Shown one piece after another: positions 1-8,561 of a stretch of DNA of 64,000 bases. Source of the stretch: an uncultured Winogradskyella sp. (GTDB lineage Bacteria > Bacteroidota > Bacteroidia > Flavobacteriales > Flavobacteriaceae); assembly GCF_947495255.1 (NCBI RefSeq), contig NZ_CANLYI010000001.1, positions 186,001 through 250,000 on the forward strand. The letters run 5' to 3'. Below the pieces are notes generated by a model, which was given only the letters and a program-made list of their open reading frames with translations, searched no databases and was not told the origin of the DNA. Within the stretch, counting starts at the first letter, position 1. Each line of letters starts with the position of its first letter. A program made the position numbers and the translations under genes.

Positions 1-1453
1 AGACTATGAGCCTACACTTCTAGGAACAATTCCTACTTTAGGAAAAAAAGAAGCTATTAGAGCACTAGACTCTGCTGTTTCTGCTTACAATAAAGGACAA
101 GGCTTATGGCCAACAATGAAAGTGGTTGACAGAATTGCTTGCATGGAAAAGTTTGTAGAGCAAATGAAAATCAAGCGAGAAGAAGTCGTAAAATTATTAA
201 TGTGGGAAATTGGCAAAAACTTACCAGACTCTCAAAAAGAATTTGATAGAACAGTTGAATACATTTACGACACCATTGAAGACTACAAACAAATGGATCG
301 TGATAGCGCTAAATTTGAAAAAAGCTCTGGCGTAAACGCACATATTAGAAGAGGTCCATTAGGCGTCGTTCTTTGTCTAGGTCCATACAACTACCCATTA
401 AATGAAACCTTCGCATTATTAATTCCGGCTTTAATAATGGGAAATACAGCTGTTTTTAAACCTGCAAAACATGGTGTTTTATTAATTTCTCCATTATTAG
501 AAGCATTTAGAGATAGCTTTCCAAAAGGTGTTGTTAATATTATTTACGGACGCGGAAGAACAGTTGCTGCACCAATTATGCAATCTGGAAAAGTTGATGT
601 TTTAGCCTTAATAGGAAATAGTAAATCCGCAAACGCTTTACAAAACCAACACCCAAAAAGCAACAGACTGCGTTTGGTACTAGGTCTTGAAGCTAAAAAT
701 CCGGCTATTGTATTAAAAGATGCCGATTTAGATTTAGCAATAGATGAATGTATTGCCGGTACAACCTCATTTAATGGACAACGATGTACAGCATTAAAAG
801 TATTATATGTTCATGAAGATATTGTGGAAGAATTCAATAAACGTTTTTCAGCAAAAGTAGATGCGCTAAAATTTGGAAACCCTTGGGAAGATGGTGCAAA
901 ATTAACGCCTTTACCAGAACCAGACAAACCAAATTATATTCAAGGCTTAATTAATGATGCTACAGAAAAAGGAGCAAAAGTAATTAATGCCAAAGGAGGA
1001 GAAACAACGGAAAACTATATTTTTCCTGCGGTGCTTTATCCTGTAACTAAAGATATGAGAGTTTTTCAAGAAGAACAATTTGGACCTGTAATACCAATAG
1101 TTCCTTTTAGTGATATTGACGAACCTTTAGATGATATGGCAGAATCTAACTATGGGCAACAAGTAAGCTTGTTTGGTAAAGACGTAAAAACATTAGCACC
1201 TTTAATAGATACACTTGTCAACTTAGTTTGTAGAGTAAATTTAAATAGTTCTTGTCAACGTGGACCAGATGTATATCCATTTACAGGACGAAAGGATTCA
1301 GCTGTTGGTACATTAAGTGTGCATGATGCGTTACGTTCATTTTCAATTAGAACCTTTGTTGCTTCTAAAGACAATGATTACAACAATACTATTCTAAAAG
1401 ATTTATTAGACTCAAGAGCTTCAAATTTTGTAAGTACAGATTATATACTTTAA
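1..1453 (+). CDS. gapN: NADP-dependent glyceraldehyde-3-phosphate dehydrogenase (GapN type), 5' end outside window
   Basis: An aldehyde dehydrogenase superfamily protein, most likely the non-phosphorylating GAPDH that oxidises glyceraldehyde-3-phosphate to 3-phosphoglycerate with NADP in the cytosol. The frame is open from base 2, so the gene begins upstream. The first visible ATG at 116 is internal, because 38 sense codons precede it. Counting from that Met, the catalytic Cys is residue 224 in the motif FNGQRCTA, and the general-base Glu is residue 192 in [10 protein letters not shown], a variant of the usual ELGGKNP. The cofactor segment GPYNYPLNE is near residues 89-97. The stop is TAA at 1451-1453. 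GapN is chosen over other aldehyde dehydrogenases on overall resemblance; the substrate is inferred. Confidence 0.8.
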   Translation, partial: DYEPTLLGTIPTLGKKEAIRALDSAVSAYNKGQGLWPTMKVVDRIACMEKFVEQMKIKREEVVKLLMWEIGKNLPDSQKEFDRTVEYIYDTIEDYKQMDRDSAKFEKSSGVNAHIRRGPLGVVLCLGPYNYPLNETFALLIPALIMGNTAVFKPAKHGVLLISPLLEAFRDSFPKGVVNIIYGRGRTVAAPIMQSGKVDVLALIGNSKSANALQNQHPKSNRLRLVLGLEAKNPAIVLKDADLDLAIDECIAGTTSFNGQRCTALKVLYVHEDIVEEFNKRFSAKVDALKFGNPWEDGAKLTPLPEPDKPNYIQGLINDATEKGAKVINAKGGETTENYIFPAVLYPVTKDMRVFQEEQFGPVIPIVPFSDIDEPLDDMAESNYGQQVSLFGKDVKTLAPLIDTLVNLVCRVNLNSSCQRGPDVYPFTGRKDSAVGTLSVHDALRSFSIRTFVASKDNDYNNTILKDLLDSRASNFVSTDYIL

Positions 1454-1878
1454 CGAAAAGGGTCTTAAAGCATTTATCAATGAAAGATTTACAGTTTTAA
1501 TTAATAGAATTAAGAATTTCGTAAAACTTTAAAAAAAGGACTGATTTTAAGACCATTATTAAATATTAATTCTAAATTTACAATATGTTAAGTCAAAAAA
1601 ATAGAATCGAAAGACCCACAAGCTTGTTATTAAACAGGCGACGTCGCTAATGGAACTACATTAAACCATTTAGTTAATCTTTTATTTTTTTACATTGAAT
1701 AATTCACCACACATATTTACAGTTTTAGATTTAGTACTTCCAATTTCAAATAGAAGTGGTTTACGCTGTGCACATAATCGTCGCCCGTAAGGGTATACAA
1801 TTATTAATAGAACTTAGGTGTGTCCGGTTCTACTTTCAAAAAACAAATCACATTTTTTAATATAAAAACTCAATTACA
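1454..1878. other. 425-bp intergenic region with inverted and direct repeats, no gene seen
   Basis: No convincing reading frame. A 9-bp inverted repeat, GGTCTTAAA at 1461-1469 and TTTAAGACC at 1546-1554, encloses 76 nt. A 13-bp direct repeat, ATTTACAGTTTTA, occurs at 1487-1499 and 1715-1727. The second half has a GCGACGTCGC palindrome near 1640 and three small potential hairpins: ACTTC/GAAGT at 1736-1757, CCCGTAAGGG at 1784-1793, and TAGAAC/GTTCTA at 1808-1832. The last lies about 45 bases before the arginine operon start. It could be a leader RNA for that operon, a decayed insertion, or both; the sequence alone does not decide. Confidence 0.4.
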
Positions 1879-2508
1879 ATGAAAATTGTTATTGCTGATA
1901 AATCACATAGCATATACGCAGAAATCATCTGCGATACTATTGCTGAAGCGGCTATGGTTAGAGGTACTGGTATCGCTAAGCGCAAACCAGAATACGTCAT
2001 TACCAAAATGGAAAATGGTAATGCTGTCATTGCATTAGAAGGTGATAAATTCGCTGGCTTTTGCTATATCGAAGCATGGAGCCATGGAAAATTTGTCGCT
2101 AATTCCGGCCTAATTGTTCATCCAGATTTTAGAAATATAGGTCTCGCCAAACAAATTAAGAAAGTAATCTTTGAGCACTCTAGAACCAAGTTTCCAGATG
2201 CTAAGGTCTTTAGTATTACAACAGGTTTGGCAGTTATGAAAATGAATAGCGAATTGGGTTATAAACCTGTTACGTTTTCAGAATTAACCGACGATCAATC
2301 TTTTTGGAAAGGTTGTCAAACCTGCAAAAATTTTGACGTTTTAACGAGAACTGAACAAAAAATGTGCTTATGCACTGGTATGTTATATGATCCTTCTAAA
2401 GCTGAAGCATCAAAACCCAAAGAACGTCCGTATGACAAAAAAGTATGGACACGATTAAAATTGATAAAACAGAATATGTTTTTAATAAAAGACAAAAAAG
2501 ATGAGTAA
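1879..2508 (+). CDS. GNAT family N-acyltransferase heading the arginine operon, with a C-terminal Cys cluster
   Basis: A 209-residue GNAT-fold protein. The acyl-CoA pyrophosphate loop is FRNIGLAKQIKK at about residues 84-95. After the fold it carries a cysteine cluster, Cys146-x2-Cys149 and Cys163-x-Cys165, that looks like a zinc site. Its stop overlaps the argG start by 8 bp, so it is the first gene of the arginine operon. The pathway needs an enzyme that acylates glutamate, and no classical argA or argJ is present in the cluster. The position therefore suggests that it is the N-acetyl- or N-succinylglutamate synthase. That function is inferred from context; only the fold and motif are seen. 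The start ATG at 1879 follows an A/T-rich leader without an obvious Shine-Dalgarno sequence. Confidence 0.75.
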   Translation: MKIVIADKSHSIYAEIICDTIAEAAMVRGTGIAKRKPEYVITKMENGNAVIALEGDKFAGFCYIEAWSHGKFVANSGLIVHPDFRNIGLAKQIKKVIFEHSRTKFPDAKVFSITTGLAVMKMNSELGYKPVTFSELTDDQSFWKGCQTCKNFDVLTRTEQKMCLCTGMLYDPSKAEASKPKERPYDKKVWTRLKLIKQNMFLIKDKKDE

Positions 2509-3682
2509 AAAATTAGTTATAGCATATAGTGGAGGATTAGACACCTCATACTGCGCAGTAAGTTTAAGTAAAGCAGGATATGATGTTCATGCCGTAAGTG
2601 TGAATACTGGCGGATTTACTCAAGAAGAAATTAAAACTATTGAAAGCAATGCCTATAAAATGGGTGTTTCAACATACAAGAATATTGATGCAATTGCATC
2701 CTATTACGATAAAGTGATTAAGTATTTAATCTTCGGAAATGTATTAAAGAACAACACCTACCCTTTATCTGTCAGTGCAGAGCGTATTATTCAGGCCATT
2801 GAAATTGTTCAATACGCCAAAAGTATAGATGCTAAATATATTGCACACGGTAGCACAGGCGCAGGAAATGACCAAGTGCGTTTTGATATGATTTTTCAAA
2901 CTTTAGCACCAGAAATTGAAATAATTACACCTATTAGAGACGGTAAATTAACCAGACAACAAGAAATTGATTACCTCGTAGTAAACGGAATCGACATGTC
3001 TTGGAACAAAGCCAAATACTCAGTTAACAAAGGACTTTGGGGAACTAGTGTTGGTGGAGAAGAAACGTTAACGTCTGAAAAACCATTACCAGAATCCGCT
3101 TACCCATCACAATTAAAACATACAGACCCAGAGAAAGTAGTACTTACATTTTCTGAAGGTGAATTAGTAGCTTTAAATGGTGTAGAAAATAATCCCGAAG
3201 TCAATATCGAAGTGCTGAACAACTTAGCATCTGCTTATGCTATTGGCAGAGATATTCATGTTGGTGACACCATTGTTGGTATAAAAGGACGTGTTGGTTT
3301 TGAAGCTGCTGCGGCATTAATTATCATCAAAGCACATCATTTACTCGAAAAGCACACCTTAACGAAGTGGCAACTACAACATAAAGATTATTTATCTAAT
3401 TTCTATGGTATGCATTTACACGAAGGGCAATATTTAGACCCAGTAATGCGCGACATGGAAGCCTTTTTACAAAGTAGCCAAGACAAAGTTTCTGGTGATG
3501 TAACCGTAACGCTAAAACCTTACCACTTCACGCTAGATGGCATAAAATCTAAACACGATTTAATGAGTGCGAAGTTTGGAAGTTATGGTGAAGAAAATAA
3601 AGGTTGGACAGCAGATGAAGCCAAAGGATTTATTAAAATATTTGGCAATCAAAACAAGATTTATCAGCAAGTAAACAACTAA
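2501..3682 (+). CDS. argG: argininosuccinate synthase
   Basis: A 393-residue cytosolic ligase joining citrulline and aspartate with ATP to give argininosuccinate, the penultimate arginine step. The N-terminal PP-loop ATP motif AYSGGLDTSYC spans residues 8-18, and the family motif GSTGAGNDQVRFD follows near residue 124. Length is close to the family norm of about 400. The start overlaps the preceding GNAT gene by 8 bp, indicating translational coupling. It is followed by a 33-bp palindromic repeat in the gap before argC. Confidence 0.97.
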   Translation: MSKKLVIAYSGGLDTSYCAVSLSKAGYDVHAVSVNTGGFTQEEIKTIESNAYKMGVSTYKNIDAIASYYDKVIKYLIFGNVLKNNTYPLSVSAERIIQAIEIVQYAKSIDAKYIAHGSTGAGNDQVRFDMIFQTLAPEIEIITPIRDGKLTRQQEIDYLVVNGIDMSWNKAKYSVNKGLWGTSVGGEETLTSEKPLPESAYPSQLKHTDPEKVVLTFSEGELVALNGVENNPEVNIEVLNNLASAYAIGRDIHVGDTIVGIKGRVGFEAAAALIIIKAHHLLEKHTLTKWQLQHKDYLSNFYGMHLHEGQYLDPVMRDMEAFLQSSQDKVSGDVTVTLKPYHFTLDGIKSKHDLMSAKFGSYGEENKGWTADEAKGFIKIFGNQNKIYQQVNN

Positions 3683-3685
3683 ATA

Positions 3686-3718
3686 AGACCTCACAGGTTT
3701 TCAAAACCTCGTAGGTCT
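3686..3718. repeat. 33-bp palindromic repeat, family D copy 1 (argG/argC gap)
   Basis: The pattern is AGACCT-N3-AGGTTTT-N-AAAACCT-N3-AGGTCT, an almost perfect inverted repeat. The same 33-bp layout occurs at 4728-4760 and 7718-7750, always between arginine genes. In RNA it would form a strong hairpin. No T-tract follows, so it is not an obvious terminator. Confidence 0.85.
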
Positions 3719-3733
3719 CAAAATGTTAGCACA

Positions 3734-4717
3734 ATGAAAAAATTTAATATAGGAATCATTGGAGGCGCTGGTTACACAGCTGGAGAATTAATACGATTAT
3801 TAATTCATCACTCTAAAGTAGAAATCGATTTTATATACAGCACTTCTAACGCAGGAAACAAAGTTAGTAAGGTACATCAAGATTTGTTAGGCTCAACTGA
3901 TTTGGTGTTTTCAAATGAAATCAATACAGATGTTGATGTGCTTTTCTTGTGTTTAGGTCATGGCAATTCAAAAGCATTTTTAGAACAAAATACATTTTCT
4001 GAAGGCACTAAAATCATTGATTTAAGTAATGATTTCAGATTAACTAAAGATGAAGTTTTCAATACCAAAACCTTTGTTTATGGTTTACCTGAATTACATA
4101 GAGAAGCGATTAAAAAAGCCGATTACATTGCTAATCCAGGTTGTTTTGCTACGGCAATTCAATTAGCATTATTACCTTTAGCTAAAGCCGAAATTTTACA
4201 AAACGATGTACACATAAATGCTGTAACTGGTGCCACTGGTGCCGGAACTTCATTATCTGCGACAACACATTTCACTTGGCGAGATAATAATTTTTCACAC
4301 TACAAAGCATTTACACATCAGCATTTAGGAGAAATAAATCAAACCGTAAATGCGCTACAATCAGATTTTAATTCTGAAATCATTTTTATGCCGAATCGTG
4401 GTGATTTTTCAAGAGGCATTTTTGCAACACTTTACACGAAATATGAAGGCAGTTTAGAAGACGCAAAACAATTGTATACGGAGTTTTATAAAGATGCTGC
4501 ATTTACCTTTATTTCTGATGAAGACATTCATTTAAAACAAGTCGTTAACACCAATAAATGTATCCTTCATTTACATAAACACAACGATAAATTACTGGTT
4601 ACAAGTATTATTGACAACCTATTAAAAGGCGCCTCTGGACAAGCGATTCAAAACATGAATTTAATGTATGGCTTTGAAGAAACTGAAGGATTACAATTAA
4701 AGGCAAATTATTTTTAA
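3734..4717 (+). CDS. argC: N-acetyl(succinyl)-gamma-glutamyl-phosphate reductase
   Basis: A 327-residue NADPH-dependent reductase making the acyl-glutamate semialdehyde. The N-terminal Rossmann motif GIIGGAGYTAGELIRLL spans residues 7-23. The catalytic cysteine is Cys137 in the motif NPGCFAT. Length is normal for the family. It sits 51 bp after argG, and palindromic repeats lie on both sides. By analogy with other Bacteroidota the substrate may be the succinylated rather than the acetylated intermediate. Confidence 0.96.
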   Translation: MKKFNIGIIGGAGYTAGELIRLLIHHSKVEIDFIYSTSNAGNKVSKVHQDLLGSTDLVFSNEINTDVDVLFLCLGHGNSKAFLEQNTFSEGTKIIDLSNDFRLTKDEVFNTKTFVYGLPELHREAIKKADYIANPGCFATAIQLALLPLAKAEILQNDVHINAVTGATGAGTSLSATTHFTWRDNNFSHYKAFTHQHLGEINQTVNALQSDFNSEIIFMPNRGDFSRGIFATLYTKYEGSLEDAKQLYTEFYKDAAFTFISDEDIHLKQVVNTNKCILHLHKHNDKLLVTSIIDNLLKGASGQAIQNMNLMYGFEETEGLQLKANYF

Positions 4718-4727
4718 TAAACACTAT

Positions 4728-4760
4728 AGACCTGTAAGGTTTTTGAAACCAGACAGGTCT
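4728..4760. repeat. 33-bp palindromic repeat, family D copy 2 (argC/proC gap)
   Basis: Same AGACCT...AGGTCT layout and exact length as the copy at 3686-3718, with a slightly less perfect centre. It occupies most of the 58-bp gap between argC and proC. Confidence 0.85.
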
Positions 4761-4775
4761 TAAAACATTAAACAC

Positions 4776-5576
4776 ATGAAAATAGCAATCATAGGAACAG
4801 GAAACTTAGGAAAGTCCATCGCAAAAGGGCTCATCACTAACAACGCCATAACGACTCTTTATTTAACCAAAAGAAATCTGGATGATATTCAAGATTTGGA
4901 TGGCTATAAAAACGTCATATTAACAACCGACAACATTGAAGCAGTAAAGCAATCTGATATTTTAATATTTGCTATTCAGCCTAGACATTTCGAAAACATA
5001 TTAAACGATGTTAAACCGTATTTAACAGAAAAACACGTTTTAATCTCAACGATTACAGGTTTTCTAATTCCTAAAATCGAAGGTATCGTTGGGACTGACC
5101 AATTTATCATCAGAGCTATGCCAAATACAGCTATTGCGGTTGGTAAATCTATGACTTGCATGTGTAGTAATGAAAAAGGTGCTAAACGTATTAAAATTGC
5201 CGAAGCTATTTTCGATAGATTAGGTCATACCTTAGCCATTCCAGAATCTCAAATGCAAGCAGCAACGGTGGTTTGCGCGAGTGGCATTGCCTTTTGGATG
5301 CGACTAATTAGAGCAACAACACAAGCTGCAATACAATTAGGTTTTGACGCTAAAGAAGCACAAGAATTAGCCATGTACACCAGTGAAGGAGCTGCCAATT
5401 TATTAATTACAAACGGCAATCATCCGGAAGAAGAAATTGATAGAGTAACCACACCTAAAGGTTGTACAATTCAAGGTTTAAATGAAATGGAACACAAAGG
5501 ATTGAGTTCATCTTTAATCCAAGGCATGGTCGCTTCTTTTAATAAAATCAATAACATTAAAGAAGAACAAATATGA
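4776..5576 (+). CDS. proC: pyrroline-5-carboxylate reductase family protein
   Basis: A 266-residue protein of the ProC family, which reduces pyrroline-5-carboxylate to proline with NAD(P)H. The dinucleotide-binding motif IIGTGNLGKSIAKGL is at residues 5-19, and the C-terminal signature region ends in TTPKGCTIQGLNEME. It overlaps argD by 4 bp. Its place between argC and argD is typical of flavobacterial arginine clusters and links glutamate semialdehyde chemistry to the pathway. Whether it makes proline or has a dedicated role in the arginine branch cannot be decided from sequence. Confidence 0.92.
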   Translation: MKIAIIGTGNLGKSIAKGLITNNAITTLYLTKRNLDDIQDLDGYKNVILTTDNIEAVKQSDILIFAIQPRHFENILNDVKPYLTEKHVLISTITGFLIPKIEGIVGTDQFIIRAMPNTAIAVGKSMTCMCSNEKGAKRIKIAEAIFDRLGHTLAIPESQMQAATVVCASGIAFWMRLIRATTQAAIQLGFDAKEAQELAMYTSEGAANLLITNGNHPEEEIDRVTTPKGCTIQGLNEMEHKGLSSSLIQGMVASFNKINNIKEEQI

Positions 5577-6700
5577 GTTTATTTAATGTTTACCCACTGT
5601 TTGATATCACACCAGTAAGCGCAAAAGATATTTACGTTTATGATGATAAAAATGTAGAATACTTAGACCTTTATGGTGGACATGCAGTAATTTCTATTGG
5701 TCATTCCCATCCAAAATATGTTTCAGCAATTTCTAATCAAGTTGAAAAATTAGGCTTCTATAGTAACGCAATTCAAAACCCATTACAAGTTGAATTAGCA
5801 GATAAGCTTGAAGCTGTATCTGGCTGTAAAGACTACCAATTATTTTTATGTAATTCTGGTGCTGAGGCTAATGAAAATGCTTTAAAATTAGCATCATTCC
5901 ATAATGGTAAAAAGAAAGTTTTAGCCTTTAAAAATTCATTTCATGGTAGAACGTCAGCTGCTGTTGCCGCAACTGACAATCCTAAAATTGTTGCACCAAT
6001 TAATGCGCAACAAAAAGTTGATTTTGTAGAATTAGGTGATTTAGATGCTACTGAAGCTATTTTAAAACAAAACGAAACTTGCGCAGTCATCGTAGAATTT
6101 ATCCAAGGTGTTGGTGGCTTGGACCAAAGTACAACGGAATTTTATCAAGGATTAGAACAACTTTGCAAACTATACAACACAGCATTTATTGCAGACGAAG
6201 TACAATCTGGATTTGGTAGAACTGGTGACTTTTTCGCATTTCAAAAACACAATATTACACCAGATATTATTTCTATCGCCAAAGGCATGGGAAATGGTTT
6301 TCCAATTGGAGGGATTTTAATCCATCCTTCAATTAAAGCATCTTTTGGGTTATTAGGTACCACATTTGGCGGTAATCATTTGGCTTGTGCAGCAACACTT
6401 TCGGTTTTAGAAGTTTTGGAAGAAGAACAATTAATGGAAAATGCTAAAAATATTTCAAAATATTTTCAAGAGAAAGCGAAGTCATTACCACATTTAAAAT
6501 CGATTAAAGGACGTGGTTTAATGTTGGGATTAGAATTCGATTTTCCAATTTCAGAACTAAGAAAAAAATTAATTTTTAACCATCATATATTTACAGGGAG
6601 TGCAAAGAATCCTAATTTAATTAGAATACTTCCGCCTTTAACGATTCAGAAAAAACACATTGATGTATTTTTTGATGCTTTAGAAAAAGAACTAGTTTAG
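5573..6700 (+). CDS. argD: acetyl/succinylornithine aminotransferase
   Basis: A 375-residue class III PLP aminotransferase that transfers an amino group from glutamate to the acylated glutamate semialdehyde. The PLP lysine is Lys237 in the motif SIAKGMGNGFPIGG, and the cofactor Asp lies in ADEVQSGFGRTG near residue 208. The segment NSGAEANENALKLA at about 94-107 binds the PLP phosphate. The start codon overlaps proC by 4 bp, and argF' begins one base after its stop, so the three genes are probably translated in a coupled way. Confidence 0.95.
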   Translation: MSLFNVYPLFDITPVSAKDIYVYDDKNVEYLDLYGGHAVISIGHSHPKYVSAISNQVEKLGFYSNAIQNPLQVELADKLEAVSGCKDYQLFLCNSGAEANENALKLASFHNGKKKVLAFKNSFHGRTSAAVAATDNPKIVAPINAQQKVDFVELGDLDATEAILKQNETCAVIVEFIQGVGGLDQSTTEFYQGLEQLCKLYNTAFIADEVQSGFGRTGDFFAFQKHNITPDIISIAKGMGNGFPIGGILIHPSIKASFGLLGTTFGGNHLACAATLSVLEVLEEEQLMENAKNISKYFQEKAKSLPHLKSIKGRGLMLGLEFDFPISELRKKLIFNHHIFTGSAKNPNLIRILPPLTIQKKHIDVFFDALEKELV

Positions 6701-6701
6701 A

Positions 6702-7637
6702 ATGAAAAACTACACCAAAATAAAAGATATTTCTAACCTTTCTGAAATCATTAAGGATGCCATTTTATTAAAAATGAATTCTTTTGAATTTGAAGACTTA
6801 GGAAAGCACAAAACCTTAGTCATGCTCTTTTTTAATTCGAGTTTAAGAACACGATTAAGCACTGAAAAAGCAGCAAAAAACCTAGGTATGGAAGTGATGA
6901 TTTTAAACGTGAATGACGCTTGGAATTTAGAATTTGAGGATGGCACCATTATGAACAGTGACAAATCTGAACACGTTAAAGAAGCAGCGCGTGTTATTTC
7001 TCAATATGCAGATATCATTGCTGTAAGAGCATTCCCAACGTTACAAGATAAAGCTAAGGACGAATCGGAATACATTCTCAATAACTTTAAAAAATATGCA
7101 ACAGTACCCATTGTAAATATGGAAAGTGCTACTGCGCATCCTTTACAAGCATTGGCTGATGCTATTACCATTACCGAACTTGCAGAAAAAGTAAAACCAA
7201 AAGTCGTGTTGTCTTGGGCACCACATCCAAAAGCTTTACCGCAAGCAGTTGCAAATTCGTTTGTAGAAATGATGCAAGATTTAGAAGTAGATTTAACCAT
7301 TACGCATCCTGAAGGCTACGAATTAAATGAAGTAATCACTAAAGACACATCAATAAATTACAACCAAGAAGACGCCTTAAAAGATGCTGATTTTGTCTAT
7401 GTAAAAAACTGGAGTAGCTATAAAGACTATGGAAAAGTTAATAATCAAGATAAAAATTGGATGATGACAAAAGCCAAATTAGGTCACGCCAAATTCATGC
7501 ATTGTTTACCTGTTAGACGAAATGTTGTGGTTGAAGATGCCGTTTTAGACAGTGAACAATCCGTGGTGATTAAGCAAGCGAATAACAGAACTTATGCAGC
7601 ACAAATTGTGTTGAAACAGATTTTGGAAGATTTATAA
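6702..7637 (+). CDS. argF': N-succinylornithine (or N-acetylornithine) carbamoyltransferase
   Basis: A 311-residue transcarbamylase of the AOTCase/SOTCase branch rather than an ordinary ornithine carbamoyltransferase. The carbamoyl-phosphate loop is SSLRTR at residues 46-51, and the C-terminal catalytic motif MHCLPVRRN has Cys268. The substrate-discriminating position known from Xanthomonas AOTCase (Glu92) and Bacteroides SOTCase (Pro90) is Ser89 here, in the motif DKSEH. A non-Glu residue there favours succinylornithine. It lies one base after argD. Two palindromic repeats separate it from argB. Confidence 0.9.
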   Translation: MKNYTKIKDISNLSEIIKDAILLKMNSFEFEDLGKHKTLVMLFFNSSLRTRLSTEKAAKNLGMEVMILNVNDAWNLEFEDGTIMNSDKSEHVKEAARVISQYADIIAVRAFPTLQDKAKDESEYILNNFKKYATVPIVNMESATAHPLQALADAITITELAEKVKPKVVLSWAPHPKALPQAVANSFVEMMQDLEVDLTITHPEGYELNEVITKDTSINYNQEDALKDADFVYVKNWSSYKDYGKVNNQDKNWMMTKAKLGHAKFMHCLPVRRNVVVEDAVLDSEQSVVIKQANNRTYAAQIVLKQILEDL

Positions 7638-7645
7638 TTTATGTC

Positions 7646-7701
7646 AGGTCGAGCGCAGTCGAGACCTATTAACGTTAAAGACCTCTCGACTGCGCTCGAG
7701 G
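7646..7701. repeat. 56-bp palindromic repeat, family E copy 1 (argF'/argB gap)
   Basis: An inverted repeat with arms GGTCGAGCGCAGTCGAGACC and ACCTCTCGACTGCGCTCGAG around an AT-rich loop. The second copy is at 9628-9682. It is G/C-rich against the AT-rich surroundings. A frame stays open from an ATG at 7641 through this element into argB, but that stretch is repeat rather than protein. Confidence 0.85.
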
Positions 7702-7717
7702 ATACAAAAAATATAGT

Positions 7718-7750
7718 AGACCTCTCAGGTTTAAAAAACCTAACAGGTCT
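7718..7750. repeat. 33-bp palindromic repeat, family D copy 3 (argF'/argB gap)
   Basis: Third copy of the AGACCT...AGGTCT 33-bp inverted repeat, 16 bp after the family E element, so two unrelated palindromes stand side by side in one operon junction. Confidence 0.85.
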
Positions 7751-7764
7751 TCAACTAAAAGATA

Positions 7765-7778
7765 CTCGCCTTCGCGAG
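7765..7778 (+). promoter_or_regulatory. argB: small hairpin CTCGC-N4-GCGAG just before the argB start
   Basis: A perfect 5-bp stem, CTCGC at 7765-7769 and GCGAG at 7774-7778, ends 6 bases before the argB ATG at 7785, where a ribosome would bind. It may dampen argB translation or be part of another repeat type. Only the stem is seen; the effect is inferred. Confidence 0.35.
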
Positions 7779-7784
7779 CCCGAG

Positions 7785-8561
7785 ATGAAAACAATAAAAG
7801 TCGTAAAAATAGGAGGAAACATCATCGATAATGAAGACGCACTAGCCACCTTCATTAAAGATTTTTCAACTATTTCTGGTCCTAAAGTTTTGGTTCATGG
7901 AGGCGGAAAATTAGCCACCAAGTTAGCAACTGAAATGAATATTCCTGTAAAGATGACTGAAGGTAGACGCATTACTGATACTGAAACTTTAGATATTATC
8001 ACTATGGTTTACGCTGGAAAAATCAATAAAAATATAGTAGCGCAATTACAAGCTAATCAATGCAATGCTATTGGACTTTCTGGTGCAGATGGCAATACTA
8101 TTGTTTCAGAAAAAAGACCTGTTAAAACCATTGATTATGGTTTTGTTGGCGATGTAAAAAAAGTAAATACAGAAGTATTAGAAGCATTACTAAATAACAA
8201 TATCACACCTGTGTTTTGTGCTATAACTCATAATAAAAACGGACAATTACTAAATACAAATGCAGACACTATTGCATCTGAATTAGCCATTGGGTTGTCG
8301 TCTATTTTCAACAGCGAATTATATTATTGTTTTGAAAAAAATGGTGTTCTAGAAAGTGTAGAAGATGATGATTCTGTCATTGAAAACATCAACACAGAAA
8401 GTTATAAAGCATTAAAAGATAACCATATTATATTCGAAGGCATGTTACCGAAATTAGACAACTGTTTTCATGCTATAAATCAAAACGTTCAAAAAGTTTG
8501 TATTGGAAAATCAGACATGCTTTTCAATACTAACAACAAACATACAACCATCACAAAATGA
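7785..8561 (+). CDS. argB: acetylglutamate kinase (acyl-glutamate kinase)
   Basis: An amino acid kinase family protein of 258 residues that phosphorylates N-acyl-glutamate, the usual feedback-controlled step. From the chosen start, the N-terminal motif VVKIGGN and the following VHGGGK glycine loop match the family. The frame extends 48 codons further upstream to 7641, but those codons are made of two palindromic repeats and have no family counterpart, so the ATG at 7785 is preferred. The 3' end overlaps argE by 4 bp. Confidence 0.93.
   Translation: MKTIKVVKIGGNIIDNEDALATFIKDFSTISGPKVLVHGGGKLATKLATEMNIPVKMTEGRRITDTETLDIITMVYAGKINKNIVAQLQANQCNAIGLSGADGNTIVSEKRPVKTIDYGFVGDVKKVNTEVLEALLNNNITPVFCAITHNKNGQLLNTNADTIASELAIGLSSIFNSELYYCFEKNGVLESVEDDDSVIENINTESYKALKDNHIIFEGMLPKLDNCFHAINQNVQKVCIGKSDMLFNTNNKHTTITK

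Noticed and set aside
7641..7784. N-terminal extension of argB encoded by an upstream in-frame ATG
   Set aside because: The 48 codons consist of two palindromic repeats and a hairpin found elsewhere in the same operon; argB family proteins begin at the MKTIKVVKIGG sequence.
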